NCBI GenBank assembly: GCA_949743895.1
Contig: CATJUX010000073.1
Coordinates: 23,156 to 87,155 of the forward strand
DNA from: JANFXS01 sp022791155
GTDB taxonomy: Bacteria; Bacillota; Clostridia; Lachnospirales; Anaerotignaceae
Reading direction: 5' to 3'
DNA length: 64,000 nt
Positions 24,481 to 33,670 of this stretch are shown here, piece by piece. How positions within the stretch are numbered: the first letter of the stretch is position 1; each line of letters begins with the position of its first letter. The notes below the pieces were generated by a model. It was not told the origin of the DNA. It did no database searches and saw nothing but the letters and a program-made list of their open reading frames with translations. The position numbers and the translations under genes were made by a program.

Positions 24481-27093
24481 ATGGACTGGCATAACAAAAC
24501 TTATATTGAAACAGCCGATTTGCTGCAAACAGATTTGAAAAAAGGGCTGACAGACACGCAGGCAGCCTCAAAACTAAAGAAAAATGGAAAAAATATACTC
24601 AAAGACGAAACTGAAAAAAAGAGCTTTGCCCAAAGATTTTTCAATCAGCTCAACGACTTTCTCGTCATTGTTCTTTTGAGCGCGGCCGCCGCATCATTTG
24701 TGATTTCTGTTCTAAAAGGCGAAAGTGACTTTGCAGATTCTTTTTTGATAATAGCAATTGTTGTCATAAACGCCGTTATAGGCGTTGTTCAGGAATCAAG
24801 GGCCCAAAAGGCCATTGATGATTTGAAAAAGCTGACGCCAAGCAATGCAAGAGTTTTGCGTGATGGCAAAATGAAAGTGATTGAAGCTGAAGACGTCGTT
24901 GAAGGCGACATAATTGTTTTTGAAACGGGCGACCGCATATGTGCCGACGGAAGACTGATTGAAAGCGTGAGCCTCAAAACTGAAGAATCGGCCATAACAG
25001 GTGAATCCGAAAGCGTTGAAAAGGATTGCCGCTTCATATGCAAGCCCGATTGTCAAACAGCGGACAGGCATAACATGGTTTTGGCCGGCTCATTTGTGGC
25101 ATATGGCCACGGAAAAGCCGTTGTGACAGCAACCGGAATGAACACAGAAGTTGGGAAAATAGCACGCCTCATGCAAAATGAGGAAGAAAAAAAGACGCCA
25201 CTCCAGTCCAAATTGGATGAAACAGGCAAAACTTTGGCATTGGGCGCAATTGGAGTTTGTGTTGTCATATTCATTTTGGGAGTGGCGCGAAAAGGCGACA
25301 TATTCGACATGTTCATGACCTCCGTCAGCCTTGCTGTGGCGGCAATTCCCGAGGGATTGACAGCAGTTGTGACAATTGTGCTTGCAATGGGAACAAAAAG
25401 GCTTGCTGCCAAAAACGCCATTGTGAGGAAGCTGACAGCGGTTGAAACCCTTGGTTCGGCACAAGTGATATGCTCCGACAAAACAGGCACGCTCACAATG
25501 AACAAAATGAAAGCCGTGAAATTTGTTGACATGACCTCTGCTGCCAACGCCGGCCCTGAAAGTGTTGAAAAAATGCTGACATTGGCCTCTCTTTGCAGCA
25601 ACTGCCGTTATGAAAACGGAAAATTTGTTGGAGAAGCAACTGAAACGGCCATTTGTGAAAGCGCTTTGGAAACAGGGATCAACAGAGAAAGAATAAACCG
25701 CGAACTTCCGCGGGTCATGGAAAAACCTTTTTCATCAGACAGAAAAATGATGACAACGGTGCACAAGTCAAAGGAAAAATATATCGCCGTGACAAAAGGC
25801 GCGCCCGAAATGGTTGCAAACATATGTGGACAATACACAAGAAAAAACGCTGAAATAGGTTTCACGCACAGAGACAAAAAGAAAGCCGCTGAAGTTTGTG
25901 ACAGCATGGCAAAAAAGGCATTGAGAGTCATAGCTGTGGCATATCGTGAATTTGACCACATGCCAAAAGAATTTGAATTGGAAAGAGATGTCACACTTTG
26001 CGGATTTATAGGGATAATGGACATGCCACGGCCCGAGGCCAAAAAAGCAGTTGAAGTTTGCAAAAAAGCCGGAATACGCCCTCTTATGATAACAGGAGAT
26101 AACCCCATCACTGCTTCAGCAATTGCAATGGAAGTTGGAATATTTGAAGACGGTGACGAAAGTGTGACAGGCGCAGAGCTTGAAAAAATGAGTCAGGAAA
26201 CACTTGTGAAAAACATAGACAGATACACCGTTTTTGCCCGGGTCACGCCAGAACACAAAATGCGCATTGTCAAAGCGTTTCAAAGCAAAAACATGGTGAC
26301 GGCCATGACAGGAGACGGCGTCAACGACGCACCCGCGCTCAAAGCTGCCGACATTGGCTGCGCAATGGGCCGCACAGGAACAGACGCCGCAAAAAATGCC
26401 GCCGACATGATTATATCTGATGACAACTTCGCCACAATTGTTGAGGCTGTGAAAGAGGGGCGCGGAATTTATGCCAACATACAAAAGACAATTCATTTCC
26501 TTTTGTCAAGCAACATAGGCGAAATTATAACAATATTCACAGCAATGGTCATGGGCTGGGCAACGCCCCTTCTTCCAATACAGCTTCTGTGGGTGAATTT
26601 GATAACAGATTCACTTCCAGCAATAGCTTTAGGCATGGACACATTCGACAGCGAAATAATAAATCAAAAGCCGGCTGAAAACGGAGGAAGTGTGTTTTCT
26701 GGCGGGCTGGGAATGCGCATATGCCTTGAAGGGGCAATGATCGGCGTGCTTTCGCTTGTGGCGTTTGCCATTGGCCACATATATTATGACAACGGACAAG
26801 GCGTGGCAATTGGAAGAACAATGGCGTTTGCAGTTTTGAGCATGTCACAGCTTGTTCACGCATACAACATGAGAAGCGGAAAAAGCATACTCAAAAAAGG
26901 ATTTTTTGGAAACAAATATTTGAACATCGCTGTGATTGTTGGGGTTATAATGCAGTGCGGGGTTATATCAATTCCAACAGCAGCCACATATTTCAAGGTT
27001 TCAGCCCTCAGCACAGAGCAATGGCTGACAGTTGCCGCTCTTTGTTTTGTTCCGCTCATTGTTGTTGAAATTGAAAAAAGGATTATGCGATAA
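24481..27093 (+). CDS. P2-type cation-transporting ATPase (Ca2+ pump type)
   Basis: The 870-residue pump has an N-terminal cation ATPase domain, TGES (near 183), AAIPEGLTAVVT in transmembrane helix 4 (the PEGL motif of SERCA/PMR1-like pumps), the phosphorylation site CSDKTGTLTMNKM near 340, MTGDGVNDAPALKAADIG near 620 and a C-terminal set of six helices. The PEGL motif and length fit Ca2+ (or Mn2+) export. GAGGTGA precedes ATG 24481. It stands alone, with terminators downstream. Confidence 0.95.
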   Translation: MDWHNKTYIETADLLQTDLKKGLTDTQAASKLKKNGKNILKDETEKKSFAQRFFNQLNDFLVIVLLSAAAASFVISVLKGESDFADSFLIIAIVVINAVIGVVQESRAQKAIDDLKKLTPSNARVLRDGKMKVIEAEDVVEGDIIVFETGDRICADGRLIESVSLKTEESAITGESESVEKDCRFICKPDCQTADRHNMVLAGSFVAYGHGKAVVTATGMNTEVGKIARLMQNEEEKKTPLQSKLDETGKTLALGAIGVCVVIFILGVARKGDIFDMFMTSVSLAVAAIPEGLTAVVTIVLAMGTKRLAAKNAIVRKLTAVETLGSAQVICSDKTGTLTMNKMKAVKFVDMTSAANAGPESVEKMLTLASLCSNCRYENGKFVGEATETAICESALETGINRERINRELPRVMEKPFSSDRKMMTTVHKSKEKYIAVTKGAPEMVANICGQYTRKNAEIGFTHRDKKKAAEVCDSMAKKALRVIAVAYREFDHMPKEFELERDVTLCGFIGIMDMPRPEAKKAVEVCKKAGIRPLMITGDNPITASAIAMEVGIFEDGDESVTGAELEKMSQETLVKNIDRYTVFARVTPEHKMRIVKAFQSKNMVTAMTGDGVNDAPALKAADIGCAMGRTGTDAAKNAADMIISDDNFATIVEAVKEGRGIYANIQKTIHFLLSSNIGEIITIFTAMVMGWATPLLPIQLLWVNLITDSLPAIALGMDTFDSEIINQKPAENGGSVFSGGLGMRICLEGAMIGVLSLVAFAIGHIYYDNGQGVAIGRTMAFAVLSMSQLVHAYNMRSGKSILKKGFFGNKYLNIAVIVGVIMQCGVISIPTAATYFKVSALSTEQWLTVAALCFVPLIVVEIEKRIMR

Positions 27094-27244
27094 AAATGAT
27101 GAACGTTCACCAGCAATATCATTAAAAAACATATTTATGAAATATAACAATAAAGCCATATAAACATATTTCAATTGTTTCTTTGATATGTCAAAAAAGG
27201 ACACAGGCTTTAATCAAGCTTTAATGAACTGAAAACAACACAAC

Positions 27245-27288
27245 AAAAAAAGGCGATGAAGAAAACCGTTTCAAACTTCTTCACCGCC
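27245..27288 (-). terminator. Distal terminator of rplM-rpsI
   Basis: GGCGGTGAAGAA pairs with TTCTTCATCGCC (one G-U type pair), followed on the minus strand by seven T. It is the second of two hairpins and also faces the convergent ATPase gene. Confidence 0.8.
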
Positions 27289-27311
27289 CTTTTCCTTATT
27301 GCTGCAAAATC

Positions 27312-27341
27312 AAAAACCCCAGAAACATTTGGCTTCTGGGG
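27312..27341 (-). terminator. Proximal terminator of rplM-rpsI
   Basis: CCCCAGAA and its complement enclose a 9-base loop and five T follow on the minus strand, 30 bases after the rpsI stop. Confidence 0.85.
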
Positions 27342-27370
27342 GTTGAATTCTTTTGAAATTGCAGGCGAAA

Positions 27371-27763
27371 TTATCTCTTTGAGAACTGCGGAGCGCGACG
27401 GGCTGCCTTGAGGCCATATTTCTTTCTTTCTTTCATTCGTGGATCACGTGTCAAAAATCCAGCTTTTTTCAAAGACTGTCTATAGTCTCCGTCAGCTTCA
27501 AGCAATGCTCTTGAAATGCCATGTCTGATTGCACCAGCCTGACCTGTGAAGCCACCGCCATGAACATTGACAAGAACATCAAATTTGGCTCCTGTTTCTG
27601 TGAGCTCCAATGGCTGACGCACAATGAGTTTCAATGTTTCAAGACCAAAATAGTCGTCTATGCTTCTTTTGTTGATTGTTATGTTTCCGTTTCCCGGCAC
27701 CAAATAAACTCTTGCAACAGAAGATTTTCTTCTGCCCGTGCCATAATATCTTGCTACTGCCAT
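27371..27763 (-). CDS. rpsI: 30S ribosomal protein S9
   Basis: Protein uS9 lines the P site; its C-terminal tail touches the anticodon loop of tRNA. The 130 residues have the typical YYGTGRRKSSVARV start, GGGFTGQAGAIRHG in the middle and the basic end RRAPQFSKR. It begins 23 bases after rplM behind GGAGGAAG, forming the usual rplM-rpsI pair. Confidence 0.99.
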   Translation of the reverse strand: MAVARYYGTGRRKSSVARVYLVPGNGNITINKRSIDDYFGLETLKLIVRQPLELTETGAKFDVLVNVHGGGFTGQAGAIRHGISRALLEADGDYRQSLKKAGFLTRDPRMKERKKYGLKAARRAPQFSKR

Positions 27764-27786
27764 TTTGCTTCCTCCTTCTTACAAAA

Positions 27787-28224
27787 TCAACATTTGATTT
27801 CCAAAACTTCAGGTTTTTGAGCCTCGTGCTTGTGGTCTGGGCCTGCATAAACATGAAGTTTTTTAATCATATTTTTGCCAAGTGTATTTTTAGGAAGCAT
27901 ACCTTTAACAGCGTGCATAACAACAGCTTCCGGTTTTGTTTCCAGCATTTTTTTGAGTGTGACTTGTTTGAGGCCGCCAATATAGCCTGTGTGATGTGTG
28001 TAAAGCTTTTGATCAAGCTTTTTGCCTGTGACAGCTATTTTTTCAGCATTCACAACAATGACATAATCTCCTGTGTCAATGAATGATGTATAAATTGGTT
28101 TATTTTTGCCTTTCAGAACTTTAGCAATTTCAGATGCAAGACGCCCCAATGTTTTTCCTTCAGCGTCCACAACATACCATTTTCTTTCAATATCAGCTTT
28201 TTTGGCTATGTATGTTGTTCTCAT
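27787..28224 (-). CDS. rplM: 50S ribosomal protein L13
   Basis: Protein uL13 is an early assembly protein of the large subunit. The 145 residues show WYVVDAEGKTLGRLAS, YTSFIDTGDYVIVVNAEKI, and the LPKNTLGKNMIKKLHVYAGPDHKHEAQKP ending. Start follows AGGAGGT. A leader of about 148 bases with an L13-leader-like sequence lies upstream, so autogenous control is likely. Confidence 0.99.
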   Translation of the reverse strand: MRTTYIAKKADIERKWYVVDAEGKTLGRLASEIAKVLKGKNKPIYTSFIDTGDYVIVVNAEKIAVTGKKLDQKLYTHHTGYIGGLKQVTLKKMLETKPEAVVMHAVKGMLPKNTLGKNMIKKLHVYAGPDHKHEAQKPEVLEIKC

Positions 28225-28372
28225 AGTCAGTGTAACCTCCTTAAAATCAAAACCATACTTGCGTGCTGTTTTTCAAAGGCATGTGGGGTGTCTTCAGAAA
28301 AATGGCCCGCGAAAATAAATTCAGTTTCTATATTAAAACCCGGGGCTAACGAGTTTTTAAGTGGCTGTCGAA
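28225..28372 (-). promoter_or_regulatory. Probable L13 leader RNA
   Basis: The rplM transcript has a 5' leader of about 148 bases. It contains GGCC, then GAAGACACCCCACATGCC, a short A-rich loop and CAGCACGC before the ribosome binding site. This resembles the Firmicutes L13 leader family, in which L13 is thought to bind and repress its own mRNA. The match is from memory of the motif, not an alignment. Confidence 0.5.
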
Positions 28373-28379
28373 CAGAAAT

Positions 28380-28409
28380 AGTATAATACAACTCTCCCTA
28401 ACGTGTCAA
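28380..28409 (-). promoter_or_regulatory. Promoter of rplM-rpsI
   Basis: On the minus strand TTGACA, 18 bases, TATACT. It lies just after the truA stop codon, so rplM is separated from the ecf-truA unit. Confidence 0.7.
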
Positions 28410-28417
28410 GGAGAATT

Positions 28418-29170
28418 TTAATATTTTCCATACTTGATTTCAATGAGCGTGAGCCCTTGCGGGCCCGCCGTTTTTCCGGCTTTTGTTCTGTCTTTGCCCT
28501 CAAGAATTTCTCTCACGCTTTCACGTGTCATTTTGCCCTCTCCAACCATCATGAGAGTTCCAGCTATTATCCTCACCATGTTATAGAGAAATCCGTCTCC
28601 TGTCACTTTGATTATAACAAACGGTTCATGCCTCGAAACAGAAATGTCAAAAATTGTTCTTTCAGTTGTTTTAACGGTCATGCCGCTTGCGGCAAAGGCT
28701 TTGAAATCGTGGGTTCCTTTGAGCTCTTGCGCCGCTTCGTTCATGGCTATTATATCCAAATTGTTGTGATTAAATTCAGAAAAATTCCTAAAAACAGGGT
28801 TTCTATATTTCGCATTATATATTTTATATTCATATGTTTTTTGAACACAGTCATATTGAGGGTGAAATCCACGGTCAACCTCAACAGCATCCAAAACCGC
28901 AATGTCCTCTGGCAAAAAAGAATGAAGCGCCAAAGGAAATTTCTCTGTCGGCACAGTTGTGTCAACTTCAATGAGCGCCCTTTGGCCAAAAGCATGAACG
29001 CCTCTGTCAGTTCTGCTTGCCCCAACACATCTTATATCCTCTCCAAAAAATTCGGACAGCCCTTTTTCAAGCGCTTCCTGCACAGTTATCTGATTCTTCC
29101 CAGCCTGCATTTGCCAGCCATAATATCGGCTTCCATCATATGCCACTGTGAGCAATATTCTTCTTTTCAA
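28418..29170 (-). CDS. truA: tRNA pseudouridine(38-40) synthase TruA
   Basis: TruA modifies positions 38-40 of tRNA anticodon arms. The 250 residues begin MKRRILLTVAYDGSRYYGWQ and hold the catalytic Asp in GASRTDRGVHAFGQ near residue 53, plus FLYNMVRIIAGTLM toward the end. The start is one base after the ecfT stop, so it is the last gene of ecfA1-ecfA2-ecfT-truA, a common arrangement in Firmicutes. Confidence 0.97.
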   Translation of the reverse strand: MKRRILLTVAYDGSRYYGWQMQAGKNQITVQEALEKGLSEFFGEDIRCVGASRTDRGVHAFGQRALIEVDTTVPTEKFPLALHSFLPEDIAVLDAVEVDRGFHPQYDCVQKTYEYKIYNAKYRNPVFRNFSEFNHNNLDIIAMNEAAQELKGTHDFKAFAASGMTVKTTERTIFDISVSRHEPFVIIKVTGDGFLYNMVRIIAGTLMMVGEGKMTRESVREILEGKDRTKAGKTAGPQGLTLIEIKYGKY

Positions 29171-29171
29171 A

Positions 29172-29975
29172 CTAAAGCACCACCATCAAAACAGCTGTAA
29201 CAGCAACATAAACACAAAGCACAGCCGCCGCTGCATAATCCAATTTATGAAACCTCATTTCGTTCATTCTTGTGCGCCCGCCCCCGCCGCTATAGCATCT
29301 TGCCTCCATTGCCATGGCAAGCTCATCAGCACGGCGGAAGGCCGAAATGAAAAGCGGCACAAGTATCGGAACAAGGCTTTTGGCCTTTTGAAACAGGTTT
29401 CCCGTTTCAAAGTCTGCCCCGCGCGCCTGTTGCGCTTTCATGATTTTGTCAGTTTCATCAAGGAGTGTTGGTATGAACCTAAGCGCAATTGTCATCATCA
29501 TGGCTATTTCATGATATGGAACACCTATTTTTCCAAATGGTTTGAGGAGATATTCCATGCCGTCTGTGAGCTGTATGGGCGTTGTGGTGAGCGTCAAAAG
29601 AGATGAACTCACTATGAGCATAACAAGCCTCACAACCATTTTAACCGCCATATAAACCCCTTCAAGCGTTATGCTGAACCAGCCAAGCTGATATATCACA
29701 CTTTCGCCCTTTGCCGTCAAAAGGTTGATGACAGCTGTCAAAATTATTATAACCATAATGCTTTTTATTCCCTTAAGCATGAAATTTAACGGAACCTTTG
29801 ACAGTGCTATGACCGCTGCAAGCGAAGCTATTGAAAATGCATATGTATATATATCGTTTATAACAAAAAGACATATCACATAAACAAACATGGCAACTAT
29901 TTTGAAGCGCGAATCAAGGCTGTGTATGAGCGAACTTGTTGTATAATACTGACCAATTGTAATGTCTCTAATCAT
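29172..29975 (-). CDS. ecfT: Energy-coupling factor transporter transmembrane protein EcfT
   Basis: EcfT links the two EcfA ATPases to interchangeable substrate-binding S components that import vitamins. The 267-residue protein has five to six hydrophobic segments and the two coupling motifs of the family, the Ala-Arg-Gly signatures AQQARGAD near 165 and EARCYSGGG near 230. I chose ATG 29975, which overlaps the ecfA2 stop (ATGATTAG) with GGGGTGG upstream. The S components are encoded elsewhere. Confidence 0.95.
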   Translation of the reverse strand: MIRDITIGQYYTTSSLIHSLDSRFKIVAMFVYVICLFVINDIYTYAFSIASLAAVIALSKVPLNFMLKGIKSIMVIIILTAVINLLTAKGESVIYQLGWFSITLEGVYMAVKMVVRLVMLIVSSSLLTLTTTPIQLTDGMEYLLKPFGKIGVPYHEIAMMMTIALRFIPTLLDETDKIMKAQQARGADFETGNLFQKAKSLVPILVPLFISAFRRADELAMAMEARCYSGGGGRTRMNEMRFHKLDYAAAAVLCVYVAVTAVLMVVL

Positions 29976-30831
29976 TTTTTGCCACCCCATTCAGAAGCTT
30001 ATACAAAACTTTTGTGGCGTCTTCAACTGTGAAAACGTCAGCGGGAACTTCCACGCCCCTTTTTTTCAGCCCTTTCATCACATAGCTGATTTGGGGCGCC
30101 GCCAAACCAATTTTTTCAAGCAAATCAACCTGTGCAAAAACTTCTTTAACAGTTCCCGAAAGCGCCACTTTGCCCTTGTGCATAACAATTATCCTTTCAG
30201 CAAGCTTTGCCACATCTTCCATGCTGTGCGAAACAAGTATAACCGTTATTCCAAGCTTTTTGTGCATGTGGCTTATCGCTTCAAGAATCTCGTCACGCCC
30301 CTTTGGATCAAGGCCGGCCGTTGGCTCATCAAGCACAAGAACTTCAGGGTTCATGGCCAAAATCCCGGCTATGGCCACACGCCTTTTTTGTCCGCCGCTC
30401 AGTTCGAAAGGCGATTTTTCAAACATGTCTTCGTCTATTCCAACTGTTTTAAGCGCCTCGCGCGCCCTTCTGTCAATTTCATTTTCATCAAGTCCAAGAT
30501 TAAGCGGCCCATAGCACACATCTTTATAAACAGTCATCTCAAACAGCTGATGTTCAGGATATTGAAAAACAAGTCCAACTTTTTGTCGAATGCTTTTCAA
30601 ACGGCTTTTGTCACTGTTTATGTCAACTCCATTGATAAATATCTCGCCGCTTGTCGGCTTAACAATGGCATTCAAATGTTGTATAAGTGTTGATTTTCCG
30701 CTCCCTGTGTGCCCTATAAGCCCTATAAATTCACCGTCTGCTATTTCAATGTCAACATCATCAAGGGCCGTTTTTGCCATAGCCGTGCCCTCGTTGTAGA
30801 CATGTTTCAAATGATTGATTTTAATTGGCAT
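29968..30831 (-). CDS. ecfA2: Energy-coupling factor transporter ATPase EcfA2
   Basis: The 287-residue ABC ATPase powers the shared ECF module. Walker A is GHTGSGKST near residue 45, the Q-loop VFQYPEHQLF, the signature LSGGQKRRVAIAG, Walker B VLVLDEPTAGLD and the switch His in VSHSMED. It overlaps the ecfA1 end by 25 bases and the ecfT start by 8, a tight operon. Confidence 0.96.
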   Translation of the reverse strand: MPIKINHLKHVYNEGTAMAKTALDDVDIEIADGEFIGLIGHTGSGKSTLIQHLNAIVKPTSGEIFINGVDINSDKSRLKSIRQKVGLVFQYPEHQLFEMTVYKDVCYGPLNLGLDENEIDRRAREALKTVGIDEDMFEKSPFELSGGQKRRVAIAGILAMNPEVLVLDEPTAGLDPKGRDEILEAISHMHKKLGITVILVSHSMEDVAKLAERIIVMHKGKVALSGTVKEVFAQVDLLEKIGLAAPQISYVMKGLKKRGVEVPADVFTVEDATKVLYKLLNGVAKND

Positions 30832-31676
30832 ATCGCTTCCACCATTTCCTCTGCTGTAAGTATGTCCGCCGGAATGTCTATTCCCAATTTTCTCAAATTA
30901 TATGCTGTCTCCGTTGCCTGAGGCACGTCAAGGCCATATCTTTTCAATGTGTCAACCTGAACAAGAACTTCCCTTGGCGTTCCTTCCATGACAACGTTTC
31001 CATCGTCAATGACAATCACTCTGTCGGCGTCAACGGTTTCTTCCATATAATGGGTTATCAAAACAATTGTTATTCCCTCCTGACGATTGAGGCGTTTGAC
31101 TGTTTCTATAACATCTTTTCGGCCCACAGGATCAAGCATTGCCGTTGGTTCATCCAAAATGATGCATTCTGGCTTCATTGCCAATATTCCGGCTATGGCT
31201 ATGCGCTGTTTTTGCCCGCCGCTCAGCTTGCTTGGAGTGTGGTTTTTGAATTCGCTCATTCCAACAGTTTGAAGCGCTTCGTCAACTCTTTTGCGAATCT
31301 CTGCTGGCTCCACACCCAAATTTTCTGGCCCAAACGCCACATCCTCCTCAACTATTGTGGCCACAATTTGATTGTCAGGATTTTGAAAAACCATTCCCGC
31401 ACTTTGGCGTATCTTCCAAACCAGTTCATCATCTCTTGTGTCAAAACCATTCACAATGATGACGCCATCCGTCGGCTTGATCAGTGCATTGATATGCTTC
31501 GCAAATGTGGATTTTCCACTTCCATTGTGTCCAAGAACAGCAACAAATGAGCCTTTCTCAATTTCAATGTCAATGCCGTTGAGCGCGATTATTGATTCAG
31601 TTTTTGTTTCACCGCCAATTTCAAATGTCCTTTTATATTCATATTTCAATTTTTCAGCTTTTATCATTGGCTCCAT
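30807..31676 (-). CDS. ecfA1: Energy-coupling factor transporter ATPase EcfA1
   Basis: This is the partner ATPase of EcfA2, about 289 residues from ATG 31676. It has Walker A GHNGSGKST, the Q-loop VFQNPDNQIVA, signature LSGGQKQRIAIAG, Walker B CIILDEPTAMLD and switch His LITHYMEE. The stretch FEIGGETKTES in the N-terminal strand is a small insertion. ATG 31676 is preferred over 31691, because a promoter candidate (31694-31722) would place the transcript start close to the latter. Confidence 0.95.
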   Translation of the reverse strand: MEPMIKAEKLKYEYKRTFEIGGETKTESIIALNGIDIEIEKGSFVAVLGHNGSGKSTFAKHINALIKPTDGVIIVNGFDTRDDELVWKIRQSAGMVFQNPDNQIVATIVEEDVAFGPENLGVEPAEIRKRVDEALQTVGMSEFKNHTPSKLSGGQKQRIAIAGILAMKPECIILDEPTAMLDPVGRKDVIETVKRLNRQEGITIVLITHYMEETVDADRVIVIDDGNVVMEGTPREVLVQVDTLKRYGLDVPQATETAYNLRKLGIDIPADILTAEEMVEAICQLKSII

Positions 31677-31693
31677 AAGCTCACCCATTATGA

Positions 31694-31722
31694 ATAATAT
31701 CCCCAAAACCAAAAACATGCAA
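31694..31722 (-). promoter_or_regulatory. Promoter candidate for the ecf-truA operon
   Basis: On the minus strand TTGCAT, 17 bases, TATTAT, ending about 18 bases before ATG 31676. The leader would be very short. Confidence 0.4.
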
Positions 31723-31796
31723 AATTTATGTCTTTTATTAAGCCGCTCTTGTCTCAAGCCCGTTTAACAAAAAATATAAATATCCCAAAAATCTGC

Positions 31797-31828
31797 AAAT
31801 GGGGACTAAGCCCCCTTAATCCCCATTT
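31797..31828 (-). terminator. Hairpin after rplQ
   Basis: AAATGGGGA pairs with TCCCCATTT; the loop can extend the stem with TTAAG/CTTAG. On the minus strand GCAGATTTTTG follows, so the T-run is offset. It probably ends the S10-spc-alpha transcript. Confidence 0.55.
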
Positions 31829-32031
31829 ATCATTTCAACAAAATATTTTATATAACATGTATACAACAAAGTTTTGTTTTCATGCAAAACGCTCCATGCA
31901 ACCAACATTCAACAACACAGGTTCGTTCATGTTCAGAAGTCACACAAAGCTGCACTATAGTGCTTATGATGTACAGAAGTTTTTATGCACTAAAAAACCT
32001 TAATTCTTATCTTCAACAAAAAAGGGTCAAA

Positions 32032-32574
32032 TTAAACAAGTTCCAAAACAACCATTTCAGCCGCATCGCCCTTGCGTGGGCCAATTTTAATTATTCTTGT
32101 GTATCCGCCTTTGCGTGAAACATATTTAGGTGCAATCTCATCAAAAAGCTTTGCGCACATGTCAACCTCTTTGGAGAGTTTTCTAACTTTTTTGTTGTCT
32201 TTTGGAACTTCCGTCACAGGATAAAGATATGCAAGCATTTTTCTTCTTGCATTAAGTCTTGAGGGATTGTCTTTTTTGATTGTTTTCTTAACTTCGTCAT
32301 AAACTGTAACTTTTTTCCCATTCACAACCTCTTTAACACGTTTGCCGTTGGCATCTTTTCTTGGAACTTTGGCTGTGACCTCAACTTCTGTGAAGTTATC
32401 TTTTTCTTTCACAGCAAGTGTAATCATTTTTTCAGCAATTCTTCTCACTTCTTTAGCCCTTGTGTCCGTTGTTGTGATTTTTCCGTGATACAAAAGGTTT
32501 GTGACCTGATTTCTCAAGAGCGCTTTTCTCTGAGAAGAAGTTTTTCCAAGTTTTCTATATCCTGATGCAGTCAT
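32032..32574 (-). CDS. rplQ: 50S ribosomal protein L17, extended form
   Basis: Protein bL17 sits near the exit tunnel of the large subunit. The start GYRKLGKTSSQRKALLRNQVTNLLYHGKITTT and the end YVSRKGGYTRIIKIGPRKGDAAEMVVLELV are standard. Between them (about residues 65-110) is an extra charged segment (RKDANGKRVKEVVNGKKVTVYDE), making 180 residues instead of the usual 115-130. The frame is uninterrupted, so this is a true insertion. It follows rpoA by 110 bases. Confidence 0.97.
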   Translation of the reverse strand: MTASGYRKLGKTSSQRKALLRNQVTNLLYHGKITTTDTRAKEVRRIAEKMITLAVKEKDNFTEVEVTAKVPRKDANGKRVKEVVNGKKVTVYDEVKKTIKKDNPSRLNARRKMLAYLYPVTEVPKDNKKVRKLSKEVDMCAKLFDEIAPKYVSRKGGYTRIIKIGPRKGDAAEMVVLELV

Positions 32575-32684
32575 AATTAATATCCTCCTAATATGACGCA
32601 GAGTTTAACCCATTGAAACCGCGCCTTCGGTCTTATGTTTCAATGCAGCTCTGCCCGCTTTTTCATTGTTTACATTTTTAACAG

Positions 32685-33644
32685 TCACTCGTCGCCTGGC
32701 CTTAGTGCAAGTCCCAGTTCGGCCATTTTGTTAAGCACTTCTTCCAAAGACTTGCGGCCCAAATTGCGCACTTTCATCATTTCTTCTTCAGTTTTGCTGG
32801 CCAAGTCTTCAACTGTGTTGATTCCGGCACGTTTAAGGCAATTGTAGGAACGAACAGAAAGATCCAGCTCCTCAATGCTCATTTCAAGAACTTTCTCTTT
32901 TTTGCCCTCTTCCTTTTCAACCATAATTTCAGTGTTTTTGGCGTTTTCAGAAAGATCCACAAAAAGATTGAGATGTTCGTTCAAAATTTTGGCGCCATAA
33001 CTAACCGCATCATCAGGCGTTATGGTTCCATTGGTCCATACTTCAAGGGTGAGTTTGTCATAATCGGTGATTTGTCCAACTCTTGTGTTCTCAACAAGGA
33101 AGTTAACTCTCCTCACAGGCGTGTATATAGAGTCCACAGGCAACATTCCAATAGGCTGATCCTCTTTTTTGTTTTTGTCACCGCCCTCATATCCGCGGCC
33201 CCTTTTGATTGTGATTTCCATATAAAGCTTACTGTTGGAGCCACCGCTCAATGTTGCTATGTGGTGATCCGGGTTCATTATTTCAATGTCGCTGTCGGCT
33301 TTAATATCCGATCCCTTCACTTCGCCTTCGCCCTCAACGTCGATGTAGGCCACTTTTGGTTCTAAGCTGTCGCTGGTGTTCTTAATTGCCAGCCCCTTGA
33401 GGTTAAGAATAATTTCTGTCACATCTTCCTTAACTCCCGCCACAGTGCTGAACTCGTGCAAAACTCCGTCAATTTTGACATTGCTCACAGCAACGCCGGG
33501 CAATGAAGAAAGAAGGATTCGTCTGAGAGAATTTCCAAGTGTTGTTCCATATCCTCTTTCAAGGGGCTCCACAACAAAACGTCCATATGTTCCGTCTTGC
33601 GCCATTTCAGCAATTTCAATGCGAGGTTTCTCAAACTCGAACAC
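32685..33644 (-). CDS. rpoA: DNA-directed RNA polymerase subunit alpha
   Basis: The alpha subunit nucleates RNA polymerase assembly and its C-terminal domain contacts promoters and activators. The 319 residues show RFVVEPLERGYGTTLGNSLRRILLSSLPG in the N-terminal domain and LDLSVRSYNCLKRAGINTVEDL with the helix-hairpin-helix LGRKSLEEV in the C-terminal domain. I chose GTG 33644: GGGGAGG lies 7 bases upstream and homologues begin MFEFEKPxIE. A structured leader and a promoter candidate separate it from rpsD. Confidence 0.98.
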   Translation of the reverse strand: MFEFEKPRIEIAEMAQDGTYGRFVVEPLERGYGTTLGNSLRRILLSSLPGVAVSNVKIDGVLHEFSTVAGVKEDVTEIILNLKGLAIKNTSDSLEPKVAYIDVEGEGEVKGSDIKADSDIEIMNPDHHIATLSGGSNSKLYMEITIKRGRGYEGGDKNKKEDQPIGMLPVDSIYTPVRRVNFLVENTRVGQITDYDKLTLEVWTNGTITPDDAVSYGAKILNEHLNLFVDLSENAKNTEIMVEKEEGKKEKVLEMSIEELDLSVRSYNCLKRAGINTVEDLASKTEEEMMKVRNLGRKSLEEVLNKMAELGLALRPGDE

Positions 33645-33670
33645 TATAAAACCTCCCCTATGGATTAGTA

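Larger units (their letters stand above)
31677..32031. other. Intergenic region between rplQ and ecfA1
   Basis: About 355 bases with no gene. It holds the hairpin at 31797-31828 that may end the long ribosomal transcript, and a promoter candidate for ecfA1 at 31694-31722. The rest is AT-rich with nothing I can identify. Confidence 0.6.

Noticed and set aside
31980..31993. Fourteen-base sequence TTTTTATGCACTAA, also at 61540-61553
   Set aside because: Short, AT-rich and without matching flanks; two copies can arise by chance.
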